Source of the DNA: Desulfovibrio sp.
GTDB taxonomy: Bacteria; Desulfobacterota; Desulfovibrionia; Desulfovibrionales; Desulfovibrionaceae
Assembly: GCA_031279825.1 (NCBI GenBank)
Contig: JAITHT010000058.1
Span: forward strand, 1-63,413
Reading direction: 5' to 3'
DNA: 63,413 nt
This document shows, piece after piece, positions 1-8,644 of the stretch. Numbering within the stretch: position 1 is the first letter of the stretch; every line of letters begins with the position of its first letter. The notes below the pieces were generated by a model that ran no database searches, was not told the origin of the DNA, and worked only from the letters and a program-made list of their open reading frames with translations. The position numbers and the translations under genes are program-made.

Positions 1-453
1 CCCATCGTCAGCGTGGACACCGGCTTCCTGCCCACCCACTTCGGCGCGCGCGACGCGGCCATCTCCACCAAGGGAGCGGTCATGGGCAGCGGCACCGGCA
101 CCTGGGGCGTGGGCGTGCAGATCGCCAAGGTCAGCTTCGTCAAGGATCTGACCCACAAGATCAAACTGGCCTACTATCAGGGCACAAATGACAGCAAGAT
201 CATTAAAGATCAGTACATCTTCCCCTCCACCAGGAACTGCAACGACATGTACCTGACGGACAAGGACCACGCCTGGGAAGTCAACTTCGATCATGAGTAC
301 AAGATTTACGAAAATCTGACCGCCATGCTCGAACTCGGCTACATCAACCTGGACCTGAACCGCGGCACGTGGGGCCGCAACGGCTACGGCAGCGACGGCG
401 ACCGCAACAACAGCGCCTGGAAGGCCCAGGTCCTGTTCCGCTACAGCTTCTAG
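1..453 (+). CDS. C-terminal part of a trimeric outer-membrane porin (5' end outside window)
   Basis: The reading frame is open from base 1 to a TAG at 451-453, so the N-terminus lies upstream of the window. The 150 visible residues alternate polar and hydrophobic positions like beta strands and are rich in Gly, Asn and aromatic residues. They end in RYSF, the terminal aromatic signature that the BAM complex recognises in outer-membrane barrels. Phrases such as WEVNFDHEYKIYENL and MLELGYINLDLNR resemble the last strands of the abundant homotrimeric porins of Desulfovibrio. The family call rests on recognition and the C-terminal signature. A strong terminator follows directly, so this is the last gene of its transcript. 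Confidence 0.8.
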   Translation, partial: PIVSVDTGFLPTHFGARDAAISTKGAVMGSGTGTWGVGVQIAKVSFVKDLTHKIKLAYYQGTNDSKIIKDQYIFPSTRNCNDMYLTDKDHAWEVNFDHEYKIYENLTAMLELGYINLDLNRGTWGRNGYGSDGDRNNSAWKAQVLFRYSF

Positions 454-479
454 CCCGCGCCCCGCGCATTCGCCTTATA

Positions 480-511
480 GCGGGGGCCTTGCGGCCCCCG
501 CTTTTTTTTTT
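480..511 (+). terminator. Intrinsic terminator of the porin gene
   Basis: A perfect 9-bp stem (GCGGGGGCC, 480-488, with GGCCCCCGC, 493-501) closes a TTGC loop and is followed by ten T residues (502-511). It starts 27 bases after the porin stop codon and faces the end of the minus-strand integrase gene. Confidence 0.95.
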
Positions 512-602
512 GTGCGGAGCTCGGCAACGACGGTCCACTCCGGCGCTTGCCGGCGGCGATGCATGCCGCCCGCGCCGTTGTGGATATCGCGGGCGCGGGG
601 GA

Positions 603-1856
603 TCACCCCCTGCCGGGGGAGCCCGAGGGGGCGCCGCCTCCCCGGAATCCTCCTCCCGCGCTTTGTCCGCGCTTTACGCGCGCCAGCACGGCGTCGATGA
701 CGGAGAGTTTCTCGCTTTCCTGCCCCGGCAGCAGGTGGGCGTAGCGCAGAGTCATGTCGATATGCCTGTGCCGCATGAGCTTTTGCAGTTCAAGCAGGGA
801 GACCTTGCCGGACTGGGCCAGCCAGGAGGCGAAGGTATGCCGGAAGGTGTGAAAGGTCACGGCGTACAGGGAATCCCCGTCTTCGGGAGCGAGTCCCAGC
901 TTTCGCACCGCCCGGCCGAAGACGGGGGGAATTCTGGTAAAGGCCTTGCCGCCCGGAGGCTTCTGGAACATGGCCTCGCCCGGCGCCCTGTCGTAGGCGG
1001 CGAGCATGGCGGTCATATCCGCGGGAATGCGCAGGGCGGCCCTTGCGCCGCCTTTGCTGATGATATGGAGAACGTCGGCATGGGCGGCGAGGTCCCGCCC
1101 TTTGAGCTTGAAGAGTTCCGTCGCCCGCAGGCCGGTGCGGAGCGAGAGCAGGGCCATGTCGTGAAGCTGGGGCATGCGGCCGTCCAGTTCGGCAAGCAGG
1201 GCTCCGGCTTCTTCAGGCGTAAAGAAGCGCAGGCGCCTGTTGTTGACCTTCAGGGCCTCCCAGGCGCCGCCGCGTTTCGTGGAAAACGGATTGCCCCCGC
1301 GCCACAGTCCCGACGCTATCGCCCGGTTCACCGCCGCGCGGACAAAGGCGAAGAGTTCGTTGACGCTTTGCGCGGCAAGCAGCCTGCCGCCCTTCTTCCC
1401 CCCGCCGGAACCGGCAGCGGGGATTTGCATCAACTCCCCCCTGATGCCCGCGAGCAGGGCCGGGGTCACCTCGGCAAGGGGCACGTCGTGCAGACTGGCG
1501 CGCAGATGCCGCCGGTATTGGGGGAGACGCCCGAGTATGGAACTGCGGACGCTTTCCGCCCAGGCGGCGTAAGCGTCAACGGCGTCTCCCACGGTAAAGT
1601 CCGCAAGGCGGACGGGATTGATCCCCGCCCTGAGATCGGCGATGAAAGCCGCCCTGGCGGCCCGCGCCGTTTGGGGGCAAACCCCCTCGCTGCGCCTGCC
1701 CACGGTCTTCCAGTGCCCCTTGCCGTCCCTGCCGGAATACCAGAAGCAGTACACACGGTCCGCCTTGCCGGTACGCGGGTCGCGCCTGGCGGAAGAGCGG
1801 TAAAAAACGCCTTCGAATCTGGTTTTGATAAATTTTCTTCCGCCTGTTCCGCTCAT
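603..1856 (-). CDS. Phage-type tyrosine recombinase / integrase
   Basis: A 417-residue protein of the usual length for integrases of genomic islands and prophages, which catalyse site-specific strand exchange through a Tyr-DNA link. The N-terminal part is basic and probably binds arm-type sites, followed by a SAM-like core-binding domain (about 90-190). The catalytic domain shows the full set: Arg in LRTGLRATEL (about residue 240), HTFRHTFASW giving H-x-x-R (about 335-345), His in LMRHRHI, and the Tyr in LRYAHL (about 370). The C-terminus is a low-complexity Gly/Ser/Pro tail. The gene stands alone, with no excisionase, capsid or other phage gene nearby and no tRNA seen. I infer an island remnant or a domesticated recombinase. 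The ATG has no clear Shine-Dalgarno sequence. Confidence 0.9.
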   Translation of the reverse strand: MSGTGGRKFIKTRFEGVFYRSSARRDPRTGKADRVYCFWYSGRDGKGHWKTVGRRSEGVCPQTARAARAAFIADLRAGINPVRLADFTVGDAVDAYAAWAESVRSSILGRLPQYRRHLRASLHDVPLAEVTPALLAGIRGELMQIPAAGSGGGKKGGRLLAAQSVNELFAFVRAAVNRAIASGLWRGGNPFSTKRGGAWEALKVNNRRLRFFTPEEAGALLAELDGRMPQLHDMALLSLRTGLRATELFKLKGRDLAAHADVLHIISKGGARAALRIPADMTAMLAAYDRAPGEAMFQKPPGGKAFTRIPPVFGRAVRKLGLAPEDGDSLYAVTFHTFRHTFASWLAQSGKVSLLELQKLMRHRHIDMTLRYAHLLPGQESEKLSVIDAVLARVKRGQSAGGGFRGGGAPSGSPGRG

Positions 1857-1892
1857 AGCGTAAAAATACGGGGCGGCGGGGGGAAAGGCAAG

Positions 1893-1913
1893 AAACTTAT
1901 CCGGAACTTATCC
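1893..1913. repeat. Two adjacent 11-bp direct repeats upstream of the integrase gene
   Basis: GAAACTTATCC at 1892-1902 and GGAACTTATCC at 1903-1913 are head-to-tail copies differing by one base, with a period of one helical turn. They lie about 40 bp upstream of the integrase start, where arm-type recombinase sites or an autoregulatory operator would be expected. The function is inferred. Confidence 0.5.
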
Positions 1914-1967
1914 ATCGCGCCATGACCTGCTAACGCCGTGAGACGCCGGCCGGCGCCTGCGCCGCCG

Positions 1968-1985
1968 GTTGACGGACTTGTCAAC
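1968..1985. repeat. Dyad GTTGAC-6-GTCAAC between integrase and queA
   Basis: A perfect 6-bp inverted repeat with a 6-bp spacer lies in the 188-bp gap between the queA stop and the integrase start. The geometry suits a recombinase core site or a repressor operator. Neither role can be shown from sequence alone. Confidence 0.35.
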
Positions 1986-2044
1986 GTCGATAAGGCGGCA
2001 TGGGCCGGGAGATCCATGCGTCCCGCGCTCGGGCGGGGAGGCCG

Positions 2045-3361
2045 TCACAGGATAAGCATGGCATCGCCGTAAGAGAAAAATCGAAATCCCCCGGCAACGG
2101 CCTCCCGGTAGGCGCGCAACAGGCGCTCCCGGCCGGCCAGGGCGGCCGCGAGCATGAGCAGGGAAGACCCCGGCAGGTGGAAGTTGGTAATCAGCCCGTC
2201 AACGACCCCTATGGGTCTGCCGGGATGGATGAAGGCGCGTATCCAGCCGGCAAAGGCCATGCCGCCGGGGGGGAGAGCCGCATCGTTCCCCCGCCCGGCG
2301 ATGGCCCGCGCGGCCGCGCGCGAAGCGGCGAGCTCCGCGGGCTTTTCCGGCTCCCGCCCGCCCGCGGCGGCGAAGAGATCCGGCCTGAGTTCGCGCGCGC
2401 CTTCCAGAATCCTGGCCGAGGTCGTGCCCACGGCGATAACCGCCCGGCCTTCGGCCTTCGCCCTGAGCACGGCGGCCAGGGTCCGCTCCGGCAGTTCGGC
2501 GTATTCGGCGTGCATGACGTGATCGCGGATGTCGGGGCAGCGCACCGGGCTGAAGGTGCCGTACCCCACATGCAGCGTGGCCTCCTCCCATTCCCGGCCG
2601 GAGCGGACGAGGCCGTCGCGCAGGGCCGGGGTAAGATGCAACCCGGCCGTGGGCGCGGCCACGGAACCCGCCTTGTCGGCCCGCGCGTAAACGGTCTGGT
2701 AACGTTCCCTGTCGGGCGCCCGTTCTTCTCCGGAAGAGGATGCCGTATCTCCCCGTTCCGCGCGCCGTATATAGGGCGGCAGGGGGATCTCGCCGACTTC
2801 CTCCAGCAGCGCGCGCAAATCGCCGCGCCAGCGCAGGAGTATGCGGCAGCGCCCGAAAGGGCCGTGCTCCGCGAGGCGCGCCTCCATGTCCGGAGAAAAA
2901 CGCATAAGGCCGCCCCGGGGAATTTTTCGCGCCGGGCGCAGCAGGGCCTCGGCTTCGGCCTCCCGCCAGCCGCCGCGAGGCGCGGCGGCGAACACGGCGG
3001 GAACGGCTTCGCGAGTCAGAGGCGCGCCTTCAATCAGGGGGAGGGGCGTCAGGAGCAGGCACTCCAGACTGCCGCCGCCCGGACGGCGGCCGCGCAGCCT
3101 GGCGGGCACGACCCGTGAATTGTTGGCGACCAGCAGGCAGCCTTCCGGCAGATAGCGGAGCCAGTCGGCAAAGGCGGCCTGCGCCGGGGCGTCTTCGCCC
3201 CGGCGCAGGATCATGAGACGCGAGCCGGAACGCTCGACGGCGGGATATTGGGCGACAAGCGCTTCCGGCAGGTCGAAATCATACGCGCTCAAACGGAAAT
3301 CCGGATTGTCCGGCTCCCCGGCCGCCCTTTCCCCCAAAGCCGATCCCCGGCGGCGGATCAC
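2045..3361 (-). CDS. queA: S-adenosylmethionine:tRNA ribosyltransferase-isomerase (queuosine synthesis)
   Basis: QueA transfers the ribosyl part of SAM to 7-aminomethyl-7-deazaguanine in tRNA to give epoxyqueuosine. Family hallmarks are YDFDLPEALVAQYP near the N-terminus, LLVANNSRVVPARL, TVYARADKAGSVAAPTAGLHLT, LHVGYGTFSPV and TNFHLPGSSLLML. I start it at GTG 3361, whose GTGA overlaps the stop of the upstream PaaK gene. A TTG at 3292 is the other option and fits the usual QueA N-terminus more closely. At about 438 residues it is longer than typical QueA (about 340-370), mainly through a low-complexity Ala/Arg/Gly-rich insertion before FIHPGRPIG. The frame stays open far upstream, but that part is a shadow of the ligase gene. 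Confidence 0.92.
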   Translation of the reverse strand: MIRRRGSALGERAAGEPDNPDFRLSAYDFDLPEALVAQYPAVERSGSRLMILRRGEDAPAQAAFADWLRYLPEGCLLVANNSRVVPARLRGRRPGGGSLECLLLTPLPLIEGAPLTREAVPAVFAAAPRGGWREAEAEALLRPARKIPRGGLMRFSPDMEARLAEHGPFGRCRILLRWRGDLRALLEEVGEIPLPPYIRRAERGDTASSSGEERAPDRERYQTVYARADKAGSVAAPTAGLHLTPALRDGLVRSGREWEEATLHVGYGTFSPVRCPDIRDHVMHAEYAELPERTLAAVLRAKAEGRAVIAVGTTSARILEGARELRPDLFAAAGGREPEKPAELAASRAAARAIAGRGNDAALPPGGMAFAGWIRAFIHPGRPIGVVDGLITNFHLPGSSLLMLAAALAGRERLLRAYREAVAGGFRFFSYGDAMLIL

Positions 3362-4638
3362 AGGCGGGTATCCGTAACGCGCAGGGATTTGCCGAAGGAG
3401 CGGGGCAGCGCGCCCGGCTCGGTCGTCTCCACCTCGGCGGCGACGAGCACGCGCGAACGCAGCTTTTCCGCCACTTGCGCGCGCAGGGCCGCATCGCCGC
3501 CGGCGCCCGCCCCGGGCGCGCGTTCCACGCGCAGGCGCATGAAGTCGCGCCCCCGCTCCCGGCTGAGGTGGATATGATATTCCGAACCCAGTTCCGGAAA
3601 GTCCTGGAGCACGTCGGCGATCTGTCCGGGGTAGACGTTGACCCCCCTGAAGATAATCATATCGTCGGAGCGCCCGAGAATATGGTCGTGGCGGGGCATG
3701 GAACAGCCGCAGGAACAGGGGGAAGGGAGCAGGCGGCAGAGATCCCGGGTGCGGTAGCGGATGAGGGGACTGGCCTCCTTGCACAGGCTGGTGACGACCA
3801 TTTCACCCGTTTCGCCGGGAGCGACCGGCATAAGGGTGGCGGGGTCGAGAATTTCGACGAGAAAGAGATCTCCCCAGTAATGCAGGCCTTCATGGGCGCG
3901 GCATTCAAGGGCGGAGCCGGGTCCGTACATTTCGGTCATGCCGCCTATGTCGAAACTCTCCCCGATGCCGAGGGCGCGCTCAAAGGCGCGGCGCATCTTG
4001 AGACTGTGGCCTTCGGCCCCGAAAATCGCCGTACGCAGCCTGACCCCGCCGGCAAGGCCGCGGCGCTGCACCTCCTCGCCCATGAGCAGGGCCATGGAGG
4101 CGGTGCTGCACAGGCAGGTGCTGCCGAGATCCGTCAGCATTTGCAGGTGGATATCCAGATTGCCCGCGCCCACGGGGATGGCCAGCGCCCCGAATTTTTC
4201 GCAGCCGAGTTGAAAGCCCGCTCCGGCGGTCCACAAACCGTAGCCCACGGCGATCTGCACGCGATCCCGCGGCGTGAGCCCGGCCATTTCAAAGCAGCGC
4301 GCCATTTGCAGGGCGAAGGTATCCACATCCTTCCGGCTGTACGCGAGAATCTTGCGCTTGCCCGTGGTGCCTGAAGAAGCGTGCACGCGCACGACCGCGC
4401 TTTCCGGCACGGAAAGCAGCGGCAGGGGATAGCCGAGACGCAGATCCTCGCCGGTGGTCAGCGGCAGGATGCCCACATCGTCCAGGCTTCGCACGTCGCG
4501 GGGGTCCACGCCCGCCTCCCTGAACTTGTCGCGGTACTGGGGACTGCGGGCAAAGGCATGCAGCACGGTCCAGCGCAGGCCGTCCTCCTGGATGCGCAGC
4601 ATCTCCTCCTGACTGTACTGGGGAATAAACCGATACAT
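3358..4638 (-). CDS. Phenylacetate-CoA ligase-type acyl-CoA synthetase
   Basis: A 426-residue ANL-superfamily adenylate-forming enzyme, close in length to PaaK. It should activate an aryl or acyl acid with ATP and CoA. Visible motifs are the P-loop-like ASSGTTGKRK (about residue 90), GGMTEMYGPG (about 235), RYRTRDL and the hinge region GRSDDMIIFRGVNVYPGQI, all typical of PaaK. A Cys cluster (SPCSCGCSMPRHD) lies before the hinge, as in many anaerobe PaaK-like proteins. RBS AAGGAG precedes ATG 4638. The stop overlaps a GTG start for queA, so the two are probably co-transcribed although functionally unrelated. In sulfate reducers such ligases often act in indoleacetate or phenylacetate metabolism. 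The substrate here is not determinable. Confidence 0.9.
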   Translation of the reverse strand: MYRFIPQYSQEEMLRIQEDGLRWTVLHAFARSPQYRDKFREAGVDPRDVRSLDDVGILPLTTGEDLRLGYPLPLLSVPESAVVRVHASSGTTGKRKILAYSRKDVDTFALQMARCFEMAGLTPRDRVQIAVGYGLWTAGAGFQLGCEKFGALAIPVGAGNLDIHLQMLTDLGSTCLCSTASMALLMGEEVQRRGLAGGVRLRTAIFGAEGHSLKMRRAFERALGIGESFDIGGMTEMYGPGSALECRAHEGLHYWGDLFLVEILDPATLMPVAPGETGEMVVTSLCKEASPLIRYRTRDLCRLLPSPCSCGCSMPRHDHILGRSDDMIIFRGVNVYPGQIADVLQDFPELGSEYHIHLSRERGRDFMRLRVERAPGAGAGGDAALRAQVAEKLRSRVLVAAEVETTEPGALPRSFGKSLRVTDTRL

Positions 4639-4737
4639 GCTGGCTCCTTGCGAATGCGCCGTCGGGATACCGACAATTTTTCAGGCGTTGCCCGGACCCC
4701 GCCCCGGACGGCCTTCTCGATACACGCGTTTCCGGCG

Positions 4738-4767
4738 TTGCTTATGGAAGGGTTTGTGGAGTATACT
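4738..4767 (+). promoter_or_regulatory. Candidate purD promoter
   Basis: TTGCTT (4738-4743), an 18-bp spacer and TATACT (4762-4767). The -10 lies inside the perfect palindrome GAGTATACTC. It would leave a leader of about 115 bases containing a GC-rich hairpin near 4820-4840. No known riboswitch was recognised in the leader. Confidence 0.4.
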
Positions 4768-4890
4768 CAACGGCGCGGAAGTACCACGAAGCGGACGCTC
4801 CGTCCAGAGCGCCGGGCTTGAGGGCGGACCGTCCGCGCCGCCGGAAAAGCAAAGCGACGCGCTATCCATAACATGACGGGAGAAAAGGGC

Positions 4891-6165
4891 ATGCGTATTC
4901 TGATTATAGGCTCGGGAGGCCGGGAACACGCCCTGGCATGGAAGCTGCGCCAACGCGCCGACAAGCCGGAATTGTTCATCGCCCCCGGCAACGGCGGCAC
5001 CGCCCTTGAGGGAGAAAACGTCCCCGTGCCCGACGGGGATATCCCCGCGCTGATGCGCTGCATCCGGGAAAAAGCCGTTGATTTCGTCATTCCCGGCCCG
5101 GAACTCTCCCTGGTCAGGGGCATTGTCGATGCCTGCCGGGAGGCGGGCGTGCCCTGTTTCGGCCCGGAACGCAAGGCGGCCATGCTGGAAGGCTCCAAGG
5201 CCTTCGCCAAGGAGATCATGCGGGAAGCCGGCGTGCCCACGGCGGATTTTCGCGTGTTCGACGACCATGACGCGGCGGCCCGCTACGTGAGGGAAAGAAA
5301 CCGCCCCCTGGTGATCAAGGCCGACGGCCTGGCCGCGGGCAAGGGGGTGGTGGTGGCCGAAGACGCCGCAACGGCCCTTAACGCCCTGCGCGGTATGATG
5401 ATAGACGGAATTTTCGGCCCGGCGGGCGAAACCGTGCTCATTGAAGAGCTTCTGACGGGCGAGGAGGTTTCGTTTCTGGCCTTCTGCCAGGGGGAGGCCG
5501 TTGTTCCCCTGCCTTCCGCCCAGGATCACAAGGCTGTTTTCGACGGCGACGCCGGCCCCAACACCGGCGGCATGGGCGCGTACAGCCCCGCCCCGCTGCT
5601 TTCCGAAGATCGGCACGAGGACATGGCGCGCCGCGTCATCCGCCCGGTGCTGCGCGCGCTGCGAAAACGCGGCTGCCCCTTTTCCGGCGTGCTGTATGCC
5701 GGCCTGATGATGACCGGCGACGGCCCGAAGGTGCTGGAATTCAACACGCGTTTCGGCGACCCCGAGTGCCAGCCCCTGCTCATGCGCCTGGAGGACGATC
5801 TGCTGGACGTGATGCTGGCCTGCGCCCGGGGCCGCCTTGAAGAAAGGCCCCTGCGCTTCACGCCGCAAAGCTCGCTGTGCGTGGTTCTGGCGGCGCGGGG
5901 CTACCCGGGCGGCTATCCTTCGGGCATGATCATCAACGGCATCGACCGGGCGGAAGAAAGCCTGCCCGGCATGGTCAAGGTTTTTCAGGCGGGCACGCGG
6001 CTCGCGGAGGGCTCCCTCCTCGCCTCGGGCGGCCGGGTGCTGGGGGTCACCGCCCTCGGCGCGGATCTGGGAGAAGCCCGTCACAACGCCTATGCGGCTA
6101 TGGAGCATATCCGCATGGAGCATGGGCATTTCCGCCGCGACATCGGCGCCAGGGGGCTGCGCTGA
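4891..6165 (+). CDS. purD: Phosphoribosylamine-glycine ligase (GAR synthetase)
   Basis: PurD joins glycine to 5-phosphoribosylamine with ATP in the second step of de novo purine synthesis in the cytoplasm. The 424-residue protein has the standard length and architecture: N-domain MRILIIGSGGREHALAWKL, ATP-grasp region with IKADGLAAGKGVVVAED, IEELLTGEEVSFLAF, NTGGMGAYSPAP, and metal ligands in LEFNTRFGDPECQPLL. I chose ATG 4891 because GGGAGAAAAGG sits just upstream of it. An in-frame ATG at 4873 lies before that Shine-Dalgarno sequence and would add six residues. The gene is convergent with the EF-G-like gene, 19 bp away, with no obvious terminator between them. Confidence 0.97.
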   Translation: MRILIIGSGGREHALAWKLRQRADKPELFIAPGNGGTALEGENVPVPDGDIPALMRCIREKAVDFVIPGPELSLVRGIVDACREAGVPCFGPERKAAMLEGSKAFAKEIMREAGVPTADFRVFDDHDAAARYVRERNRPLVIKADGLAAGKGVVVAEDAATALNALRGMMIDGIFGPAGETVLIEELLTGEEVSFLAFCQGEAVVPLPSAQDHKAVFDGDAGPNTGGMGAYSPAPLLSEDRHEDMARRVIRPVLRALRKRGCPFSGVLYAGLMMTGDGPKVLEFNTRFGDPECQPLLMRLEDDLLDVMLACARGRLEERPLRFTPQSSLCVVLAARGYPGGYPSGMIINGIDRAEESLPGMVKVFQAGTRLAEGSLLASGGRVLGVTALGADLGEARHNAYAAMEHIRMEHGHFRRDIGARGLR

Positions 6166-6184
6166 CGAGCCGGGTGCCCCCCCG

Positions 6185-8251
6185 CTATTCTTCCTCTTTT
6201 GTTTTCCTGTATTCCGCCACCACTTTTTCCACTACCGGCTGAGGCGCTTCCTCGTAGTGGGAAAACTCCATGGTGAAGCTTCCCTGCCCGCCGGTCATGG
6301 AACGCAGATCCGGGGCGTAGCGCAGTATCTCGTTCATGGGCACCTGGGCTTTGATTTCCGTTATGCCGGCCATGGAATCGGACCCGGAAACCTTGCCCCG
6401 GCGGCCCGAAAGATCGCCGATGACGTCTCCCATATTCTCGTCGGGAATGGAAATAGTCAACGTCACCACAGGTTCCAGCAGGGCGGGTCTGCACGTTTCC
6501 ATGGCCTTTTTGAAAGCCAGGGAACCGGCGATTTTAAAGGCCATTTCCGATGAATCCACGGTATGGTAGGTGCCGTCGTAGAGTCTGGCCTTAAAGTCCA
6601 CCATGGGGTAGCCGGCCAGAAAGCCGCGGGCGCCCGCCTCCTGAATGCCTTTGTCCACGGCGGGGATATACTGGCGGGGCACGACGCCCCCCACAACCCC
6701 GTCTTCAAACTGATAGCCGCCGCCGCGTTCAAGGGGTGAAAATTCCACCCAGCAGTCGCCGAACTGCCCGCGCCCGCCGCTCTGCTTTTTGTGGCGTCCC
6801 TGCACCTGCGCCGAGGCCCGTATGGTTTCCCGGTAGGGCACCTTGGGCGTTTTCAGGAGTATGTCCACTTTGTAGCGGCGCCTGGCCTTTTCCACGGACG
6901 TTTCAATATGCATCTGCCCCATGCCGGAAACAAGAATGTCGCCGGTTTCCTCATCCCTGGACAGTTTCAGGGTAACGTCCTCTTCCAGAAGGCGCTGCAC
7001 CGCGGCGAACACCTTGTCCTCCTCCCCTCTTTCTTTGGGGGCGAGGGCGTAAGATATGAGCTGCGGCGGCAGTTCCGGAGCCTTGAGGGCAAAGGCCAGC
7101 TTGTCGTCGCTCAAGGTGTCCCCGGTATGGGTGTTTTTAAGCTTGGCCAGGGCGACAAGAGCGCCCGGCCCCATGCTTTCTTTCGTCTGGGTCTGTGTTT
7201 TGCCGTTCAGGAGCACGGGCGCGCCCAGGCGTTCATTTTCGCCGCTGCTCATGTTTTTAAGCGTGCTGTCGCTGCCGACGCTGCCGGAAAGGATGCGCGC
7301 CACGCTGAGTTGTCCGGCAAAAGCGTCGGAAACGGTTTTGCACACAAAGCAGACCGCCGGACCGGTTTCGGAAGGGGAGAGTTCTTTTCCGTCAACGCCT
7401 TTGAAGGGAGAGCGCTCAAGGCCGGAAGGAAACAATTTTTCGACGGCGTCCAACACAATGCCGGCGCCTTTGTTTTCCAGACCGGAAAGCGCCACGACCG
7501 GCGTCAGCAAGCGCTTGAGCACGCCCGTCCGCAGGCCCCCGGCGATTTCTTCCGGCGTCAGTTCGCCGGATTCCAAATATTTTTCCATAAGCGCGTCGTC
7601 GCTTTCCGCTATATTCTCCACGGCGGTTTCACGCAGCGAACTCATCTCGTCCGCCATACCGGGCGGGATGTCGCCGGGGGTCACGCCGCCGTCGGCATTG
7701 AAGAACAGGGCTCTGGCGCCGAGCACATCGACCACGCCCGTAAATTCCGCAGCCGCGCCGATGGGGGCGTAGAGCAGGACAGTACGCATGCCCAGTACGG
7801 CCGCAAGGCCGGCGTAGGCGGCGGAAAAATCCGCCCGATCGCGGTCAAGCTTGGTTATCGCGCAGCAGGCGGGAATCTCCGCCTTTCGTACGGCAAGCCA
7901 CTGCCGTTTGGTCAAAGGGCGCACGCCGTCCACCGCGTCTATAACAAATACGGCCGCGTCAACCCCGGTCAGCACCATATCCATGTCGCCCACAAAGTTG
8001 CCGTCTCCCGGCGTATCCACCAGAAAATGCCGCGCATTGCCCCGGCTGAACGTGGCGAAACCGGGCTGAATACTGCCCCGGCGCTTGATTTCTTCCGGCT
8101 CGAAGTCAAGCGCGGTGTTGCCGTCTTCAATTTTTCCGAGACGGTTGATCACCCCCGCATGCAACAGAAGCATTTCCGCAAGGGTTGTCTTGCCGCATCC
8201 GCCGGTACCGACAAGCGCGTAGGTTCTCTGTGCGTGAATGGCGCTCGACAT
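6185..8251 (-). CDS. EF-G-like translational GTPase (second EF-G paralogue)
   Basis: A 688-residue protein with the five-domain layout of elongation factor G. The G1 motif is GTGGCGKTT, G3 is DTPGDGNF and G4 is TKLD. The usual His of DTPGH, which positions catalytic water, is Asp here. NKxD is changed to TKLD. Domain IV/V sequences (GGRGQFGDCWVEFSP, ARGFLAGYPMVDFKARLYDG, SGRRGKVSGSD) are well conserved. It belongs to the accessory EF-G-like group found beside a normal FusA, not to the main elongation factor. Its role may be ribosome rescue, recycling or regulation and is not established. RBS AGGGAG lies 6 bp before ATG 8251. It has its own sigma-70-type promoter upstream. Confidence 0.9.
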   Translation of the reverse strand: MSSAIHAQRTYALVGTGGCGKTTLAEMLLLHAGVINRLGKIEDGNTALDFEPEEIKRRGSIQPGFATFSRGNARHFLVDTPGDGNFVGDMDMVLTGVDAAVFVIDAVDGVRPLTKRQWLAVRKAEIPACCAITKLDRDRADFSAAYAGLAAVLGMRTVLLYAPIGAAAEFTGVVDVLGARALFFNADGGVTPGDIPPGMADEMSSLRETAVENIAESDDALMEKYLESGELTPEEIAGGLRTGVLKRLLTPVVALSGLENKGAGIVLDAVEKLFPSGLERSPFKGVDGKELSPSETGPAVCFVCKTVSDAFAGQLSVARILSGSVGSDSTLKNMSSGENERLGAPVLLNGKTQTQTKESMGPGALVALAKLKNTHTGDTLSDDKLAFALKAPELPPQLISYALAPKERGEEDKVFAAVQRLLEEDVTLKLSRDEETGDILVSGMGQMHIETSVEKARRRYKVDILLKTPKVPYRETIRASAQVQGRHKKQSGGRGQFGDCWVEFSPLERGGGYQFEDGVVGGVVPRQYIPAVDKGIQEAGARGFLAGYPMVDFKARLYDGTYHTVDSSEMAFKIAGSLAFKKAMETCRPALLEPVVTLTISIPDENMGDVIGDLSGRRGKVSGSDSMAGITEIKAQVPMNEILRYAPDLRSMTGGQGSFTMEFSHYEEAPQPVVEKVVAEYRKTKEEE

Positions 8252-8644
8252 AGCTTACTCCCTGAAAGTAACAGTGTCATAAAACAACCGAACCCCGCGT
8301 CAGCGGGAGATGCGTTCCAAGCCGGTCAGTATGCGCGAAAGAGGCGGGCTTATCCCACATTCCGGTCACTGTAGAGAGACTTGAGCGATCTTGTCAAGAC
8401 GCCCGGCCGGCCTTCGCGGGCATTCGCACGCGCGGCGGGCGTTTGCCGGGCAAAGAGAAGGCTTGTGCCGGAAACGTATTCCCATTACACTCCATAACCT
8501 CGTCACGGCGCCGTCAAAACTATTGACGGACATAGGTTATTTGGCGTAATCGCCAAGAGATCTTCGCGTTCGTGCGGAGGGATAGGGAGTCGTGTCCGTT
8601 TATGGGCCGGCATTGCAGAATTCTTACGCGCACAGGAGCCGATT
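8252..8644. other. 393-bp divergent intergenic region between EF-G-like and Hpt genes
   Basis: It holds the minus-strand promoter described at 8368-8397. On the plus strand, TTGACG (8523-8528) is followed 17 bp later by GTAATC, a weak candidate promoter for the Hpt gene. No convincing ORF, RNA gene or repeat was seen here. Confidence 0.5.
8368..8397 (-). promoter_or_regulatory. Promoter of the EF-G-like gene
   Basis: On the minus strand, TTGACA (8397-8392), an 18-bp spacer and TACAGT (8373-8368) form a near-consensus sigma-70 promoter about 115 bp upstream of the start codon. Confidence 0.65.

Noticed and set aside
369-1925. A 518-codon plus-strand open frame
   Set aside because: It is the antisense shadow of the integrase gene, with biased Arg/Gly/Pro composition and no recognisable motif.
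3362-3784. Long N-terminal extension of queA
   Set aside because: The frame is open only because it runs through the PaaK-type ligase gene. QueA homology begins at about 3292.
4774-4890. Purine-type riboswitch in the purD leader
   Set aside because: Only a GC-rich hairpin is visible. None of the conserved core sequences of purine or related riboswitches could be found.
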